Source: Chitinophaga hostae
GTDB taxonomy: Bacteria; Bacteroidota; Bacteroidia; Chitinophagales; Chitinophagaceae
NCBI RefSeq assembly: GCF_018224885.1
Contig: NZ_JAGTXB010000002.1
Span: forward strand, 496,001 to 560,000
Length of the DNA stretch: 64,000 bases
Direction: 5' to 3'
Shown one piece after another: positions 1 through 8,361 of this stretch. Numbering within the stretch: the first letter of the stretch is position 1; the number at the start of each line of letters is the position of its first letter. The translations under genes were made by a program, and so were the position numbers. A model generated the notes under the pieces. The model had not been told where the DNA came from, did no database searches, and was given only the letters and a program-made list of their open reading frames with translations.

Positions 1-207
1 GTCATCACAACAAAAAGCAATATTGTTCGTTTGTTTTATTAGGTAAAATTGTCAATTTTAACGCATATATTCGTTGCCCGAAATAGCAAATAAAATTTTC
101 AGATTTTGGGTGCTGCTATGGTATAATTGGGTTGTCGTTGCGTATCGGAAGCGGGAGCAAAAATATCCATAGCGGCAGGCAGAATATCAATCATAAACAG
201 AGTTAGT
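1..207. other. AT-rich upstream region of the LysM gene
   Basis: No gene is visible in this stretch. It is rich in A and T and lies directly upstream of the LysM/RlpA-like gene, so it probably contains that gene's promoter and the end of whatever lies to the left of the window. In-frame codons run upstream of the chosen ATG, but the translation there does not look like a protein and would place a signal peptide internally. Confidence 0.5.
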
Positions 208-1182
208 ATGGTAAAATCGATTCTATCAATCGTCTTGTTTGGTTTCAGTGCAGGAGCGGTGCAGGCGCAGGACACGCTGCAGGTACAAGGTACCTCACCC
301 GCCCTCTACATATCCCATGTTGTTAAGAAAGGAGAAAATTTCTATAGCCTCAGCCGTGCATATGGTTTGCCGCCAAAGGAAATAGCTGCTGCCAATAAAG
401 TAAATATGGAACAGGGTTTACAACTGGGACGCAGTATTCATATTCCGCTCACCGCCGCCAACTTTTCCCAGAAGGCCGGTGCTGCCGGTAAACCCGTGTA
501 TCACAAGGTAACAGATAAAGAAACGTTGTATCGTGTAAGCGTGAATTACAACAAGGTTCCGCTGGATAATATCCGTCAATGGAACAATTTCTCAGGCGAT
601 GGTCTGAAGAAAGACAGCTATGTGATCATCGGTTACATGAAAGCTGCCGGTGTGGCTTCCGAACCGGCTCCAAAGGTTGAGAAAGTAAAGGAAAAAGCGC
701 TCCCTGTAAAAGAAGCGGCCGAAACAACCGTAACGCTTTCTCCGCCACCGCCGCCACCAGCAAAAGATCCGGTTAAGAAAGAGCCGGAGACCCATCCGGT
801 AGCAGAAGAAACAACACCCGCCCCGGCACCTGCACCCGCCGCTGCCAAGCCAGCTGCCGCAAACAGCAGCGCTGACTTTGAGCAGCTATACGATCAGCAA
901 ACCAACAGCGGCAAAAAAGCAGACACTGAAAAAGGCCCCGGTACCTGGTTTAAAAGCAATGCGGTAGGTAAATACTATGCCTTGCATAACACCGCTCCGC
1001 GTGGTACCATCATCAAAGTAACCAATCCGCTCAATGGTAAATCTGTATACGCCAAAGTACTGGATGTAATCCCGCAGATGAAAGCCAATGCAGGCCTGAT
1101 TATCAAGTTAAGCGACAGCGCTATGCAGGCACTCGGCAGTAATGAAAGCCGTTTTTACTGCGAGCTGAGCTACGAAAAATAG
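208..1182 (+). CDS. secreted LysM protein with C-terminal RlpA-like domain
   Basis: Predicted 324-residue exported cell-wall-binding protein. The ATG at 208 is chosen because it opens a clean signal peptide (MVKSILSIVLFGFSAGAVQA). Two LysM peptidoglycan-binding modules follow, around residues 35-80 (begins HVVKKGENFYSLSRAYG) and 95-145 (begins YHKVTDKETLYRVS). A long Pro/Ala/Glu/Lys linker with a run of six prolines (about 170-225) leads to a C-terminal block (about 255-320) with GTIIKVTNPLNGKSVYAKV, which resembles the double-psi beta-barrel of RlpA/DPBB proteins. The family binds glycan strands in the periplasm or outer wall; a septal or wall-remodelling role is inference. It converges with fmt, with a long hairpin between them. 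Confidence 0.8.
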   Translation: MVKSILSIVLFGFSAGAVQAQDTLQVQGTSPALYISHVVKKGENFYSLSRAYGLPPKEIAAANKVNMEQGLQLGRSIHIPLTAANFSQKAGAAGKPVYHKVTDKETLYRVSVNYNKVPLDNIRQWNNFSGDGLKKDSYVIIGYMKAAGVASEPAPKVEKVKEKALPVKEAAETTVTLSPPPPPPAKDPVKKEPETHPVAEETTPAPAPAPAAAKPAAANSSADFEQLYDQQTNSGKKADTEKGPGTWFKSNAVGKYYALHNTAPRGTIIKVTNPLNGKSVYAKVLDVIPQMKANAGLIIKLSDSAMQALGSNESRFYCELSYEK

Positions 1183-1187
1183 CCCGG

Positions 1188-1371
1188 TTGTCTTGCCCAG
1201 GATTAAACTGATTTTGATGATTTACAGGATTTTTTTTGTGATTATATTTTGATTTTAAAAGATTAAGGGAGATAGTGGCGAATATCCGCTTCTATCTCCC
1301 TTAATCTTTTAAAATCAAAAACGAAAAAATCCTCTAAATCATCAAAATCAGTTTAATCCTGGGCAAGACAA
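1188..1371. repeat. long inverted repeat, family A copy 1
   Basis: A two-part hairpin fills the space between two convergent genes. The outer arms, 1188-1224 and 1335-1371, are perfect complements over 37 bases and begin TTGTCTTGCCCAGGATTA. The inner arms, 1247-1275 and 1292-1320, are perfect complements over 29 bases, with a 16-base loop. The same words recur near 9.5 kb and 27.1 kb. It could act as a bidirectional terminator, but it is far longer than one needs to be, and the shared sequence points to a dispersed repeat. Confidence 0.85.
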
Positions 1372-1379
1372 TATCCGTT

Positions 1380-2309
1380 TTACTGAAAGCGGTACCCCCT
1401 TAAGAACGCCGCGATATCCATTTTCTTCTTCCCTTCCAGCTGTATTTCATCGAGCAGGAGATAGCCATCCGGTGCAGCAATTTTTACATAGCTTTTTTGA
1501 TCAGTATCAAAGTCGCCCGGCGCTTTTGATGGGGTAGTATATTCTTTATGTGCCTTGTAGATTTTCAGTGTTTTGCCCTGGAAAACGGTCCACGCAGCAG
1601 GGTAGGGGCTGAGTCCCCTCACCAGGTTGTAGATACTATCCAATGGTTGCTGCCAGTTGATCTGGCAGGTTTCCTTGAAAATTTTAGGTGCGTGTTTTAT
1701 CTCCGCGGCAGGAATATTGGCCTGAGGCGTTTCGGATGCATTGCCTGCGGCGATGGCCTGCACTGTTTTCAGTAACAGCCTGGCGCCTGTTTGCATCAGG
1801 GCATCGTGGAGTTCGCCGGCTGTTTCATCTTCCCGGATCGCTACTTTGTCGCTGAACAAAATGTCGCCTGTGTCAATTTCATGCTGCAGTTTGAAGGTAG
1901 TGACGCCCGATTCTTTTTCACCATTGATGATCGCCCAGTTGATAGGTGCGGCTCCGCGATAGTTGGGTAACAGCGATGCGTGTACGTTGATGGTACCTTC
2001 CGGGGGCATATTCCATACGATTTCAGGCAGCATCCTGAACGCAACCACTACCTGCAGGTCTGCTTTCAGTGCGGATAACTCGTCGATGAAAGCAGGATTT
2101 TTCAGTTTTTCGGGTTGTAATACATGCAGACCTTTACTGACGGCATACGCTTTTACCGCGCTTTGCTGCAGCTGTAAGCCACGGCCGGCGGGCTTGTCGG
2201 GGGCGGTGATTACACCAACAACGTTGAAACCATGCTGTACCAATATATCCAGGGACGCTACTGCAAAATCAGGCGTGCCCATAAAAACAATGCGGAGATC
2301 TTTACTCAT
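1380..2309 (-). CDS. fmt: methionyl-tRNA formyltransferase
   Basis: Transfers a formyl group from 10-formyltetrahydrofolate to the methionine on initiator tRNA in the cytoplasm. The 309-residue product has the normal length. The N-terminal formyltransferase fold starts RIVFMGTPDFAVASLDIL; the catalytic region carries NVHASLLPNYRGAAPINWAI (the HASLLPxxRG signature) and the following TGDI. The C-terminal OB-like domain is at about residues 205-309, with the SPYPAAW motif. The ATG at 2309 is preferred over the in-frame TTG three codons upstream. It is transcribed in the same direction as the NamZ-like gene before it, with a gap of about 28 bases. Confidence 0.95.
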   Translation of the reverse strand: MSKDLRIVFMGTPDFAVASLDILVQHGFNVVGVITAPDKPAGRGLQLQQSAVKAYAVSKGLHVLQPEKLKNPAFIDELSALKADLQVVVAFRMLPEIVWNMPPEGTINVHASLLPNYRGAAPINWAIINGEKESGVTTFKLQHEIDTGDILFSDKVAIREDETAGELHDALMQTGARLLLKTVQAIAAGNASETPQANIPAAEIKHAPKIFKETCQINWQQPLDSIYNLVRGLSPYPAAWTVFQGKTLKIYKAHKEYTTPSKAPGDFDTDQKSYVKIAAPDGYLLLDEIQLEGKKKMDIAAFLRGYRFQ

Positions 2310-2337
2310 AGGATGCAAAAGTAACGAGGATTGTGCG

Positions 2338-3504
2338 TTAATACAGCAAATATTTAGCGCGTATCACTTTGAATTTTGCCAGTCCGGGCTCCCAGCTTTT
2401 GCGGATATCTGCTTCTGAAACACCTTTCACGATCTGTTGCTGCAATTGGGTATTGCCGGCTACTTTGCTGAAGAAAGGAATAAAGAATTTCTCTTTGTCG
2501 GGGAATGTCCGGTAGGCATCCAGGAGCCACTTCAGCTCAATTTTACGGCCTTTGTGCGGTACTGTTTCCGGTACGTTGCTGAGGTCATATCCGTAGCAGA
2601 GCTGATCTTTCAGTACGGGGCTCGGGTTTATAGCGCTGGCGCGTGGCGTAAATGAAAAGCCCTGTTTGGGAAATAACGGAGAGCCGTATACCTGGAAAGG
2701 CTTGTCGGTACCACGTCCCAGGCTGAGTGCTGTTCCTTCAAAAAAGCAGATGGAAGCGTAAAGGTTGATCGCTGCCATGTTGGGCAAATTGGGCGAAGGC
2801 TTGATGGGTACGCGATAGAAGGTTTGATGACTATAATTTTCGCAGGGGATCACTTTGATATTACACTGTACCCCTTTGCTAAGCCAGTGTTCACCGTTCA
2901 GCATACGTGCATATTCGCCCACGGTCATACCGTGTACGATGGGAATAGGCTGCATGCCAATAAAGGAGCGGTACGCGGTATCGAGTATGGGACCGTCTAC
3001 ATAATCCCCGTTGGGATTGGGGCGGTCGAGGATCACGAGTGTTTTTTTGTTTTCTGCCGCAGCTTCCATGAGTTCCTGCAGGGAAGAAATGTAGGTAAAG
3101 AAACGGGTGCCAACATCCTGTATATCAAAAATGAGGATATCCACATCTTTCAGATCCGCTGCAGTGGCTTTGCGGTGCTGTCCGTAGAGCGATACAATGG
3201 GGATGCCGGTGGCGGAGTCGATGCTGTTGGCCACTTTTTCGCCATGACCGGCATTGCCTCTGAAGCCGTGCTCAGGGCTGAAGATCTTCTGGATTTTTAT
3301 GTGCAGCTTCAGCAATGAGTCTACCAGGTGGGTTTTGTCGATGGTAGCCGTTTGATTTACCATGAGCGCCACCCGTTTGTTTTTCAGCAATGGCAGATAG
3401 CGGGCTGTTTGTGTGGCGCCTGGCAATACGTGATCCGCGTACTGCGCGGAGGTTTCTAGGAAGCATCCTGCCAGCAGGACGACAATAAGTAGCATACGGT
3501 TCAT
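2338..3504 (-). CDS. DUF1343 / NamZ-type exo-beta-N-acetylmuramidase
   Basis: Secreted 388-residue protein of the DUF1343 family. Characterised members (NamZ) release N-acetylmuramic acid from peptidoglycan fragments. The start at 3504 gives a signal peptide (MNRMLLIVVLLAGCFLETSA). Family hallmarks visible are RVALMVNQTATI, SPEHGFRGNAGHGEKV near residue 80, LIFDIQDVGTRFFTYI, ILDRPNPNG, and the later LSLGRGTDKPFQVYGSP. An upstream in-frame TTG would add only six residues before the signal and is less likely. It lies immediately upstream of fmt on the same strand. A role in muropeptide recycling follows from the family. Confidence 0.88.
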   Translation of the reverse strand: MNRMLLIVVLLAGCFLETSAQYADHVLPGATQTARYLPLLKNKRVALMVNQTATIDKTHLVDSLLKLHIKIQKIFSPEHGFRGNAGHGEKVANSIDSATGIPIVSLYGQHRKATAADLKDVDILIFDIQDVGTRFFTYISSLQELMEAAAENKKTLVILDRPNPNGDYVDGPILDTAYRSFIGMQPIPIVHGMTVGEYARMLNGEHWLSKGVQCNIKVIPCENYSHQTFYRVPIKPSPNLPNMAAINLYASICFFEGTALSLGRGTDKPFQVYGSPLFPKQGFSFTPRASAINPSPVLKDQLCYGYDLSNVPETVPHKGRKIELKWLLDAYRTFPDKEKFFIPFFSKVAGNTQLQQQIVKGVSEADIRKSWEPGLAKFKVIRAKYLLY

Positions 3505-3608
3505 GCCGTTAAGATACGGCAAAGCTTTATTGGCTGCATCAAAAAGAGGGGATTATAACAGCTTTTTGTATCTTGCGCGTAATTATTAACACTAAACAAT
3601 TAATTTTT

Positions 3609-4037
3609 ATGCAAGCTGTTAAAAACGGGGATACAGTGAAGGTGCATTACCATGGCCGTTTAACGAACGGAACTACCTTTGATTCTTCTGAAGGTAGACC
3701 ACCGCTCGAATTCAAGGTAGGCGCCGGTATGGTTATCAAAGGTTTTGAGAATGGTGTGCTGGACATGAAAGTTGGCGAAAAGAAAACCATTCATATCCCT
3801 GTTGATCAGGCATATGGTCCCAAAAGCGACGAAATGATCATGGATTTTCCGAAAGAAAATATCCCGGCTGATCTGAAACCGGAAGTAGGCATGGAACTGC
3901 AGATGAGCAATCCGCAGGGCCAGGTATTCCAGGTGAAAGTAGCTGCTATCGGTGACGAATTTATCACCCTGGATGCTAACCACGCGCTGGCTGGTGAAGA
4001 CCTGGTATTCGATCTGGAACTGGTTGAAATCGTATAA
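3609..4037 (+). CDS. FKBP-type peptidyl-prolyl isomerase, SlyD-like
   Basis: A 142-residue cytoplasmic prolyl isomerase/chaperone. The start at 3609 gives MQAVKNGDTVKVHYHGRLTN, the canonical FKBP opening, followed by GTTFDSSEGRPPLEFKVG, an insert-in-flap region (about residues 70-120) and the closing FDLELVEIV. The long insert between two halves of the FKBP fold is the SlyD arrangement. The His-rich metal-binding tail of enterobacterial SlyD is absent. A TATCTTG box at 3569-3575 may be the -7 element. A hairpin terminator follows. Confidence 0.92.
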   Translation: MQAVKNGDTVKVHYHGRLTNGTTFDSSEGRPPLEFKVGAGMVIKGFENGVLDMKVGEKKTIHIPVDQAYGPKSDEMIMDFPKENIPADLKPEVGMELQMSNPQGQVFQVKVAAIGDEFITLDANHALAGEDLVFDLELVEIV

Positions 4038-4041
4038 TATT

Positions 4042-4106
4042 CAGGGATTGCTGATGCACAGAGATAGTATTTAGCTGTTAACAGATATCAGCAATCCCTG
4101 GATAAT
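4042..4106 (+). terminator. hairpin terminator after the FKBP gene
   Basis: Perfect 14-base arms, CAGGGATTGCTGAT at 4042-4055 and ATCAGCAATCCCTG at 4087-4100, enclose a 31-base loop and are followed by GATAATTTTT. The position, four bases after the stop codon, supports termination. The loop is long for an intrinsic terminator. Confidence 0.65.
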
Positions 4107-4203
4107 TTTTATCCCCATAGTTATTACTTACGCTATTTCAGCCACTGCGCTGACTTTGAAAGTCTTCTCCCCCTAATTTCCCCTGTTTATAATTTAATGG
4201 ATA

Positions 4204-4407
4204 TCAGCTGGCTGTTGACTGCCGGAAAACCACTTTCATATCACGTAAACAATCAGCGCAAAGACAGCCCCGATACTGTTGCTGTATAAAGTACCGTTCC
4301 TCTTCCGATAGGGTTACTTCCTGGCACTGGCAACGTAGAATGCTGCCTACACGGCATTCGAAGGTGCGTTGACAACGCGGGCAGGTGATGGTTTCATGAG
4401 AGGCCAT
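4204..4407 (-). CDS. small cysteine-rich CWC-family protein
   Basis: A 67-residue protein with a zinc-ribbon pattern: CPRC near residue 9, C and CQC in the middle, then CLCADC near the end. This matches the small cysteine-rich CWC family known from many Proteobacteria and Bacteroidota, whose function is not established. The seven or eight cysteines suggest one or two bound zinc ions. It follows metE on the same strand, but a 32-base perfect hairpin separates the two, so they may not share a transcript. Confidence 0.75.
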   Translation of the reverse strand: MASHETITCPRCQRTFECRVGSILRCQCQEVTLSEEERYFIQQQYRGCLCADCLRDMKVVFRQSTAS

Positions 4408-4443
4408 AGCATAAAAATAGCCAATTTTTTGCTTGGAAGCATT

Positions 4444-4543
4444 TAGCTATTAGCTTTTAGGGGAAAAATGCAGCGAAGACAAAATATGATCTCCGCTGCA
4501 TTTTTCCCCTAAAAGCTAATAGCTAACAGCTAACAGCTAACAG
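4444..4543. repeat. long inverted repeat, family B, with heptamer repeats
   Basis: Arms 4444-4475 and 4494-4525 are perfect complements over 32 bases with an 18-base loop; the arms contain TTAGCTTTTAGG and ATGCAGCG. On the right the sequence continues as a period-7 array of AGCTAAC/AGCTAAT through 4543. This array runs into the last codons of metE, so the final residues of that protein are encoded by repeat DNA. Related words occur at 22.4 kb and 29.1 kb. Confidence 0.85.
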
Positions 4544-6833
4544 TAATCCCTATGTTCGCTCTTACGCTTTTTGCTGCTGTCACCATATTCCGGAGCGCCA
4601 TTTCTGTTTCGGCCCATTTCCTGGTTTTAAGACCGCAGTCGGGGTTTACCCAGATGTTGCGTGCCGGCAGCAATGCAGCCGCTTTGAGCAGGAGGGCTTC
4701 CATTTCCGCTACGGCGGGCACCCTGGGGGAATGGATATCATATACACCCGGACCGGTTTCGTTGGGATAACGGAAATGTGCGAAGGCTTCCAGTAATTCC
4801 ATTTGAGAACGGGAGGTTTCGATGGTGATCACATCTGCATCCATGGCAGCGATATGTTCGATGATATCATTGAATTCTGCATAGCACATATGGGTATGGA
4901 TCTGTGTGGCATCGTCCACAGTGCATACTGCGAGGCGGAAAGCTTTCACTGCCTGCTCCAGGTAGGCCGCCCGTTGTGATTTGCGGAGCGGGAGTCCTTC
5001 CCGCAGGGCGGGCTCATCTACCTGTATCACAGTGATACCGGCGTCTTCCAGGTCTTTTACTTCATCGCGGATGGCCAGTGCCAGCTGGAAAGCAGTATCC
5101 ATGCGGGGTTGGTCGTTACGCACAAAGGACCATTGCAGAATGGTAATGGGTCCGGTGAGCATGCCTTTCACCGGTTTGCTGGTGAGGGACTGCGCATAAC
5201 GGCTCCAGGCTACTGTCATCGGTTGCGGACGTTGCACATCGCCAAAAATAACCGGTGGTTTTACACAGCGGGTACCATAGCTCTGTACCCAGCCATTTTG
5301 TGTAAATGCAAATCCCTCGAGTTGTTCACCAAAGTATTCCACCATGTCATTCCGCTCAAACTCGCCATGTACCAGCACATCCAGTCCCAGGTTTTCCTGG
5401 CGGTAGATACTGTCTGTAATAGCTTCGCGGATTTCGGCGTTATACGTTTCCATAGAAATAGCTCCTTTTTTAAGATCAGACCGGAGCTGTCTTATTTCCG
5501 TAGTTTGCGGAAAGGAGCCGATGGTGGTGGTAGGGAACAATGGCAGCTGTAATACACTATGTTGCAATACCTGGCGGTGCTGGAATATGCTATGGCGCTG
5601 GGTATCGGCGGTGGTGATCTGTTGTATCCGGGCTTTTACTGCCGGATGATGTGTGCTGGCGGATGTTTTACGACTCATCATGGCCGCTTCATTGCCGGCC
5701 AGCAAAGTGGTGTCGCCAGCTGCAATTTGTTTCAGGGCAATCACTTCTGCCACTTTCTGTTGGGCAAAGGCCATCCACTGTTTTACTTCCGGAGCCAGGT
5801 CGGTTTCTGTTTCGAGGTTGTACGGAACATGCAGCAGCGAGCACGAAGTGCCCAGCAGTATACGGTTTTCCCCGATCTGACGGATCGCGTTGTCTATCAA
5901 CGTGAGGGATGCTGTGTAATCATTTTTCCAGATATTCCTTCCGTCTACCACACCGAGTGAAAGCAGTTTATCTTCCGGAAGTACGGCCAATATAGTTTCC
6001 AGTTGTTCCGGAGCACGTACCAGGTCAATATGCAATGCCTGTACAGGTAATTGTAAAGCCAGTGCTGTATTGTCTTCCAGCCCCCCGAAGTAAGTAGTTA
6101 GTAATATTTTGACAGATGGCAATGCCTGTCTGATCGATGAATAGGCTGTATGATAAAGCTCCCTGGCAGCGGGATCGAGATCTGTAACAAGGGAAGGCTC
6201 ATCCAGTTGTATCCACGCAGCACCGGCATCCTGTAATGTGCGGAGCAGTTCGATGTATACCGGCAACAGTTTGGCCAGCAGCGTGGTGTAATCCAGTCCG
6301 GGGTCTTTTATTTTACCGCTGAGGATAAAAGTAACAGGTCCTATGAGCACGGGTTTGGTGGTGATGCCGAGGCTAAGGGCTTCTTTAAACTCCTGCACGC
6401 ATTTGGGCTGATGCAGTGCGTATTGTTGTGTGGCTTCAAATTCCGGCACCATGTAATGATAATTGGTATCAAACCATTTAGTCATTTCCAGGGCGGTAAT
6501 ATCAAAGTTATTCTTCTGGTATCCGCGCGCCATGGCGAAGTACAGCTCAGGGCAGGTGGGATTGACAAGTGTTTGTTGCAATGCACGGAAACGGGAGGGT
6601 ATTACGCCAAGGGTGATACACATATCCAGCACCTGGTCGTAATAAGAGAAGTCGTTGGAGGGTATCAGGTCTATACCAGCTTCCTGCAGCAGCGTCCAGT
6701 TCTCTTTTCGTAGCTGCCTTGCCGTTAGTTCCAGTCTTTCGAGTGAAATTTTTCCGGCCCAATAGTTTTCGCAGGCTTTTTTCAGTTCCCGCTGGCTACC
6801 TATTCGTGGATAGCCTGGAATGTTGGTAAGCAT
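4530..6833 (-). CDS. metE: cobalamin-independent methionine synthase
   Basis: A 767-residue enzyme that moves the methyl group of 5-methyltetrahydropteroyl-glutamate to homocysteine without B12. The length is normal for the family. Both duplicated barrels are present: the N-terminal half opens with GYPRIGSQRELKKACENYW, and the C-terminal catalytic half begins near LPLFPTTTIGSFPQT. Zinc ligands are visible in IHTHMCYAEFNDI (His and Cys) and in NPDCGLKTRKWAE (Cys). The last few residues (VSC) come from an intergenic-type repeat. A TAGGTTTG box lies 25 bases upstream. The leader is too short for a SAM riboswitch. Confidence 0.97.
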   Translation of the reverse strand: MLTNIPGYPRIGSQRELKKACENYWAGKISLERLELTARQLRKENWTLLQEAGIDLIPSNDFSYYDQVLDMCITLGVIPSRFRALQQTLVNPTCPELYFAMARGYQKNNFDITALEMTKWFDTNYHYMVPEFEATQQYALHQPKCVQEFKEALSLGITTKPVLIGPVTFILSGKIKDPGLDYTTLLAKLLPVYIELLRTLQDAGAAWIQLDEPSLVTDLDPAARELYHTAYSSIRQALPSVKILLTTYFGGLEDNTALALQLPVQALHIDLVRAPEQLETILAVLPEDKLLSLGVVDGRNIWKNDYTASLTLIDNAIRQIGENRILLGTSCSLLHVPYNLETETDLAPEVKQWMAFAQQKVAEVIALKQIAAGDTTLLAGNEAAMMSRKTSASTHHPAVKARIQQITTADTQRHSIFQHRQVLQHSVLQLPLFPTTTIGSFPQTTEIRQLRSDLKKGAISMETYNAEIREAITDSIYRQENLGLDVLVHGEFERNDMVEYFGEQLEGFAFTQNGWVQSYGTRCVKPPVIFGDVQRPQPMTVAWSRYAQSLTSKPVKGMLTGPITILQWSFVRNDQPRMDTAFQLALAIRDEVKDLEDAGITVIQVDEPALREGLPLRKSQRAAYLEQAVKAFRLAVCTVDDATQIHTHMCYAEFNDIIEHIAAMDADVITIETSRSQMELLEAFAHFRYPNETGPGVYDIHSPRVPAVAEMEALLLKAAALLPARNIWVNPDCGLKTRKWAETEMALRNMVTAAKSVRANIGITVSC

Positions 6834-6857
6834 ATGTAGGATGTATTTTATTCTTTA

Positions 6858-6865
6858 CAAACCTA
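6858..6865 (-). promoter_or_regulatory. probable -7 box of metE
   Basis: On the minus strand the sequence reads TAGGTTTG, an exact match to the Bacteroidota sigma consensus TAnnTTTG, 25 bases before the metE ATG. The -33 TTTG element is not clear. Confidence 0.55.
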
Positions 6866-7016
6866 TAATTATTGCTCATTTGTTCGATCATTTACCTAAA
6901 ATTCAGTTTTTTGTCTTGAAAAAATGAATAAAAAAAGAATAAATTACTTTGTTGCATATTGTGAGCGGTGGTAAAACAGAATAATCTACGGCAGGGATGG
7001 TATAGGTGTTTTTCCT

Positions 7017-7024
7017 TACGTTTG
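7017..7024 (+). promoter_or_regulatory. possible -7 box directly before pepT
   Basis: TACGTTTG matches TAnnTTTG exactly and ends only four bases before the pepT ATG at 7029. If used, transcription would start at about the start codon and give a leaderless message. No clear -33 element is visible. Confidence 0.35.
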
Positions 7025-7028
7025 CAAT

Positions 7029-8276
7029 ATGTTTACTAATTACTCATATACAGTCGACAAGCGCTTCATGCGCTATGTGCAAATAGATACGCAATCGGAT
7101 CCAACGAGCGATAGTTTTCCTACAACTGAAAAGCAGAAGGACCTTTCCCGCCTGCTGGTAAAGGAATTGCAGGAAATGGGCATTACAGATGCGGAAATGG
7201 ACGAGCATGGTTATGTTTATGCAACCATCCCGGCGAACACGGATAAAAAGGTGCCGGTAATTTGTTTTTGTTCTCATGTGGATACTTCTTCAGACAGCAG
7301 TGGTACAGGGGTGAAGCCAATTGTACATTATCAGTACGATGGCGGTGATATTGCTTTGCCGGATGATGAAACAGTAGTGATCAGCGCTAAGGAGCATCCT
7401 TACCTGGCCAGTAAGAAGGGAGATGATATTATTACGGCCAGCGGCACTACCTTGCTGGGCGCAGATGATAAGGCCGGTGTGGCTGAAATTATGGATGCTG
7501 CCAATTTCCTGATAACGCATCCCGGTGTGAAGCATGGCGCGATCCGTATCCTGTTTACACCGGATGAGGAGGTGGGCCGTGGTGTGGAAAAAGTAGATAT
7601 GAAGAAGCTGGCCGCAGATGTGGGTTATACTATGGATGGCGGTGAGCTGGGGTCCCTGGAAGATGAGAATTTTTCTGCTGATGGCGCCAGGATAACGGTG
7701 TATGGCGTGAGTGCGCACCCCGGTGCGGCCAAAAATAAGCTGATCAGCGCTATAAAAATTGCCGGTGAAATCGTAGATGCGTTACCGAAAGATGGGCTTT
7801 CTCCGGAAACAACCGATGACCGGGAGGGCTTTATTCACCCGGTTCGCATACAGGGTACCGTAGAGAAAACAGAAATAGATTTTATTATCCGGGACTTTGA
7901 AACGGCCCATCTCGAAGCGCATGAAACTTACCTGCGCCGTATTATGGAGAAAGTGCTGGATAAGCACCATGGCGCCAAAGCCACTTTAAAAGTAACGGAG
8001 CAGTATCGTAATATGAAAGAAGTGCTGGTGAATCATCCGGCGGTAACGGCCAATGCGGCGGAAGCGATACGCAGGGCCGGTGTGCAACCGTTGAGAATGA
8101 GCATCCGGGGTGGTACAGATGGATCCCGTTTGTCATTTATGGGATTGCCCTGTCCGAATATTTTTACCGGTGAAATGGCCCTTCACAGCAAACATGAATA
8201 CGTAAGCATACAGGATATGCAGAAAGCGGTGCAAACAATTGTGTATCTGGCACAGGTTTGGGAGGAGAAGGCCTAA
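7029..8276 (+). CDS. pepT: peptidase T (tripeptide aminopeptidase)
   Basis: A 415-residue M20-family zinc aminopeptidase that removes the N-terminal residue of tripeptides in the cytoplasm. The metal-binding and catalytic motifs are all in place: FCSHVDTSSDSSG (His and Asp), GADDKAGVAEIM (bridging Asp), FTPDEEVGRGVEKV (catalytic Glu pair), YTMDGGELG, and near the end IRGGTDGSRLSFMGLPCPN. The opening YTVDKRFMRYVQIDTQSDP is the conserved PepT N-terminus, which supports this start despite the TAnnTTTG box that almost touches it. Confidence 0.95.
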   Translation: MFTNYSYTVDKRFMRYVQIDTQSDPTSDSFPTTEKQKDLSRLLVKELQEMGITDAEMDEHGYVYATIPANTDKKVPVICFCSHVDTSSDSSGTGVKPIVHYQYDGGDIALPDDETVVISAKEHPYLASKKGDDIITASGTTLLGADDKAGVAEIMDAANFLITHPGVKHGAIRILFTPDEEVGRGVEKVDMKKLAADVGYTMDGGELGSLEDENFSADGARITVYGVSAHPGAAKNKLISAIKIAGEIVDALPKDGLSPETTDDREGFIHPVRIQGTVEKTEIDFIIRDFETAHLEAHETYLRRIMEKVLDKHHGAKATLKVTEQYRNMKEVLVNHPAVTANAAEAIRRAGVQPLRMSIRGGTDGSRLSFMGLPCPNIFTGEMALHSKHEYVSIQDMQKAVQTIVYLAQVWEEKA

Positions 8277-8361
8277 ATTATGCGAAAAACATTCGCAAAT
8301 ATTTTCTTACTTTAACCGTTTATAGTAGTGATCTACTTATGCACCCGTTAAAATATAGTTC

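Noticed and set aside
1963..2418. A 151-codon plus-strand frame across fmt and the end of the NamZ-like gene
   Set aside because: It is antisense to two well-supported genes and shows no family features.
6834..7028. SAM or cobalamin riboswitch upstream of metE
   Set aside because: The likely -7 box is 25 bases from the start codon, leaving no room for an aptamer, and no conserved riboswitch helices are visible.
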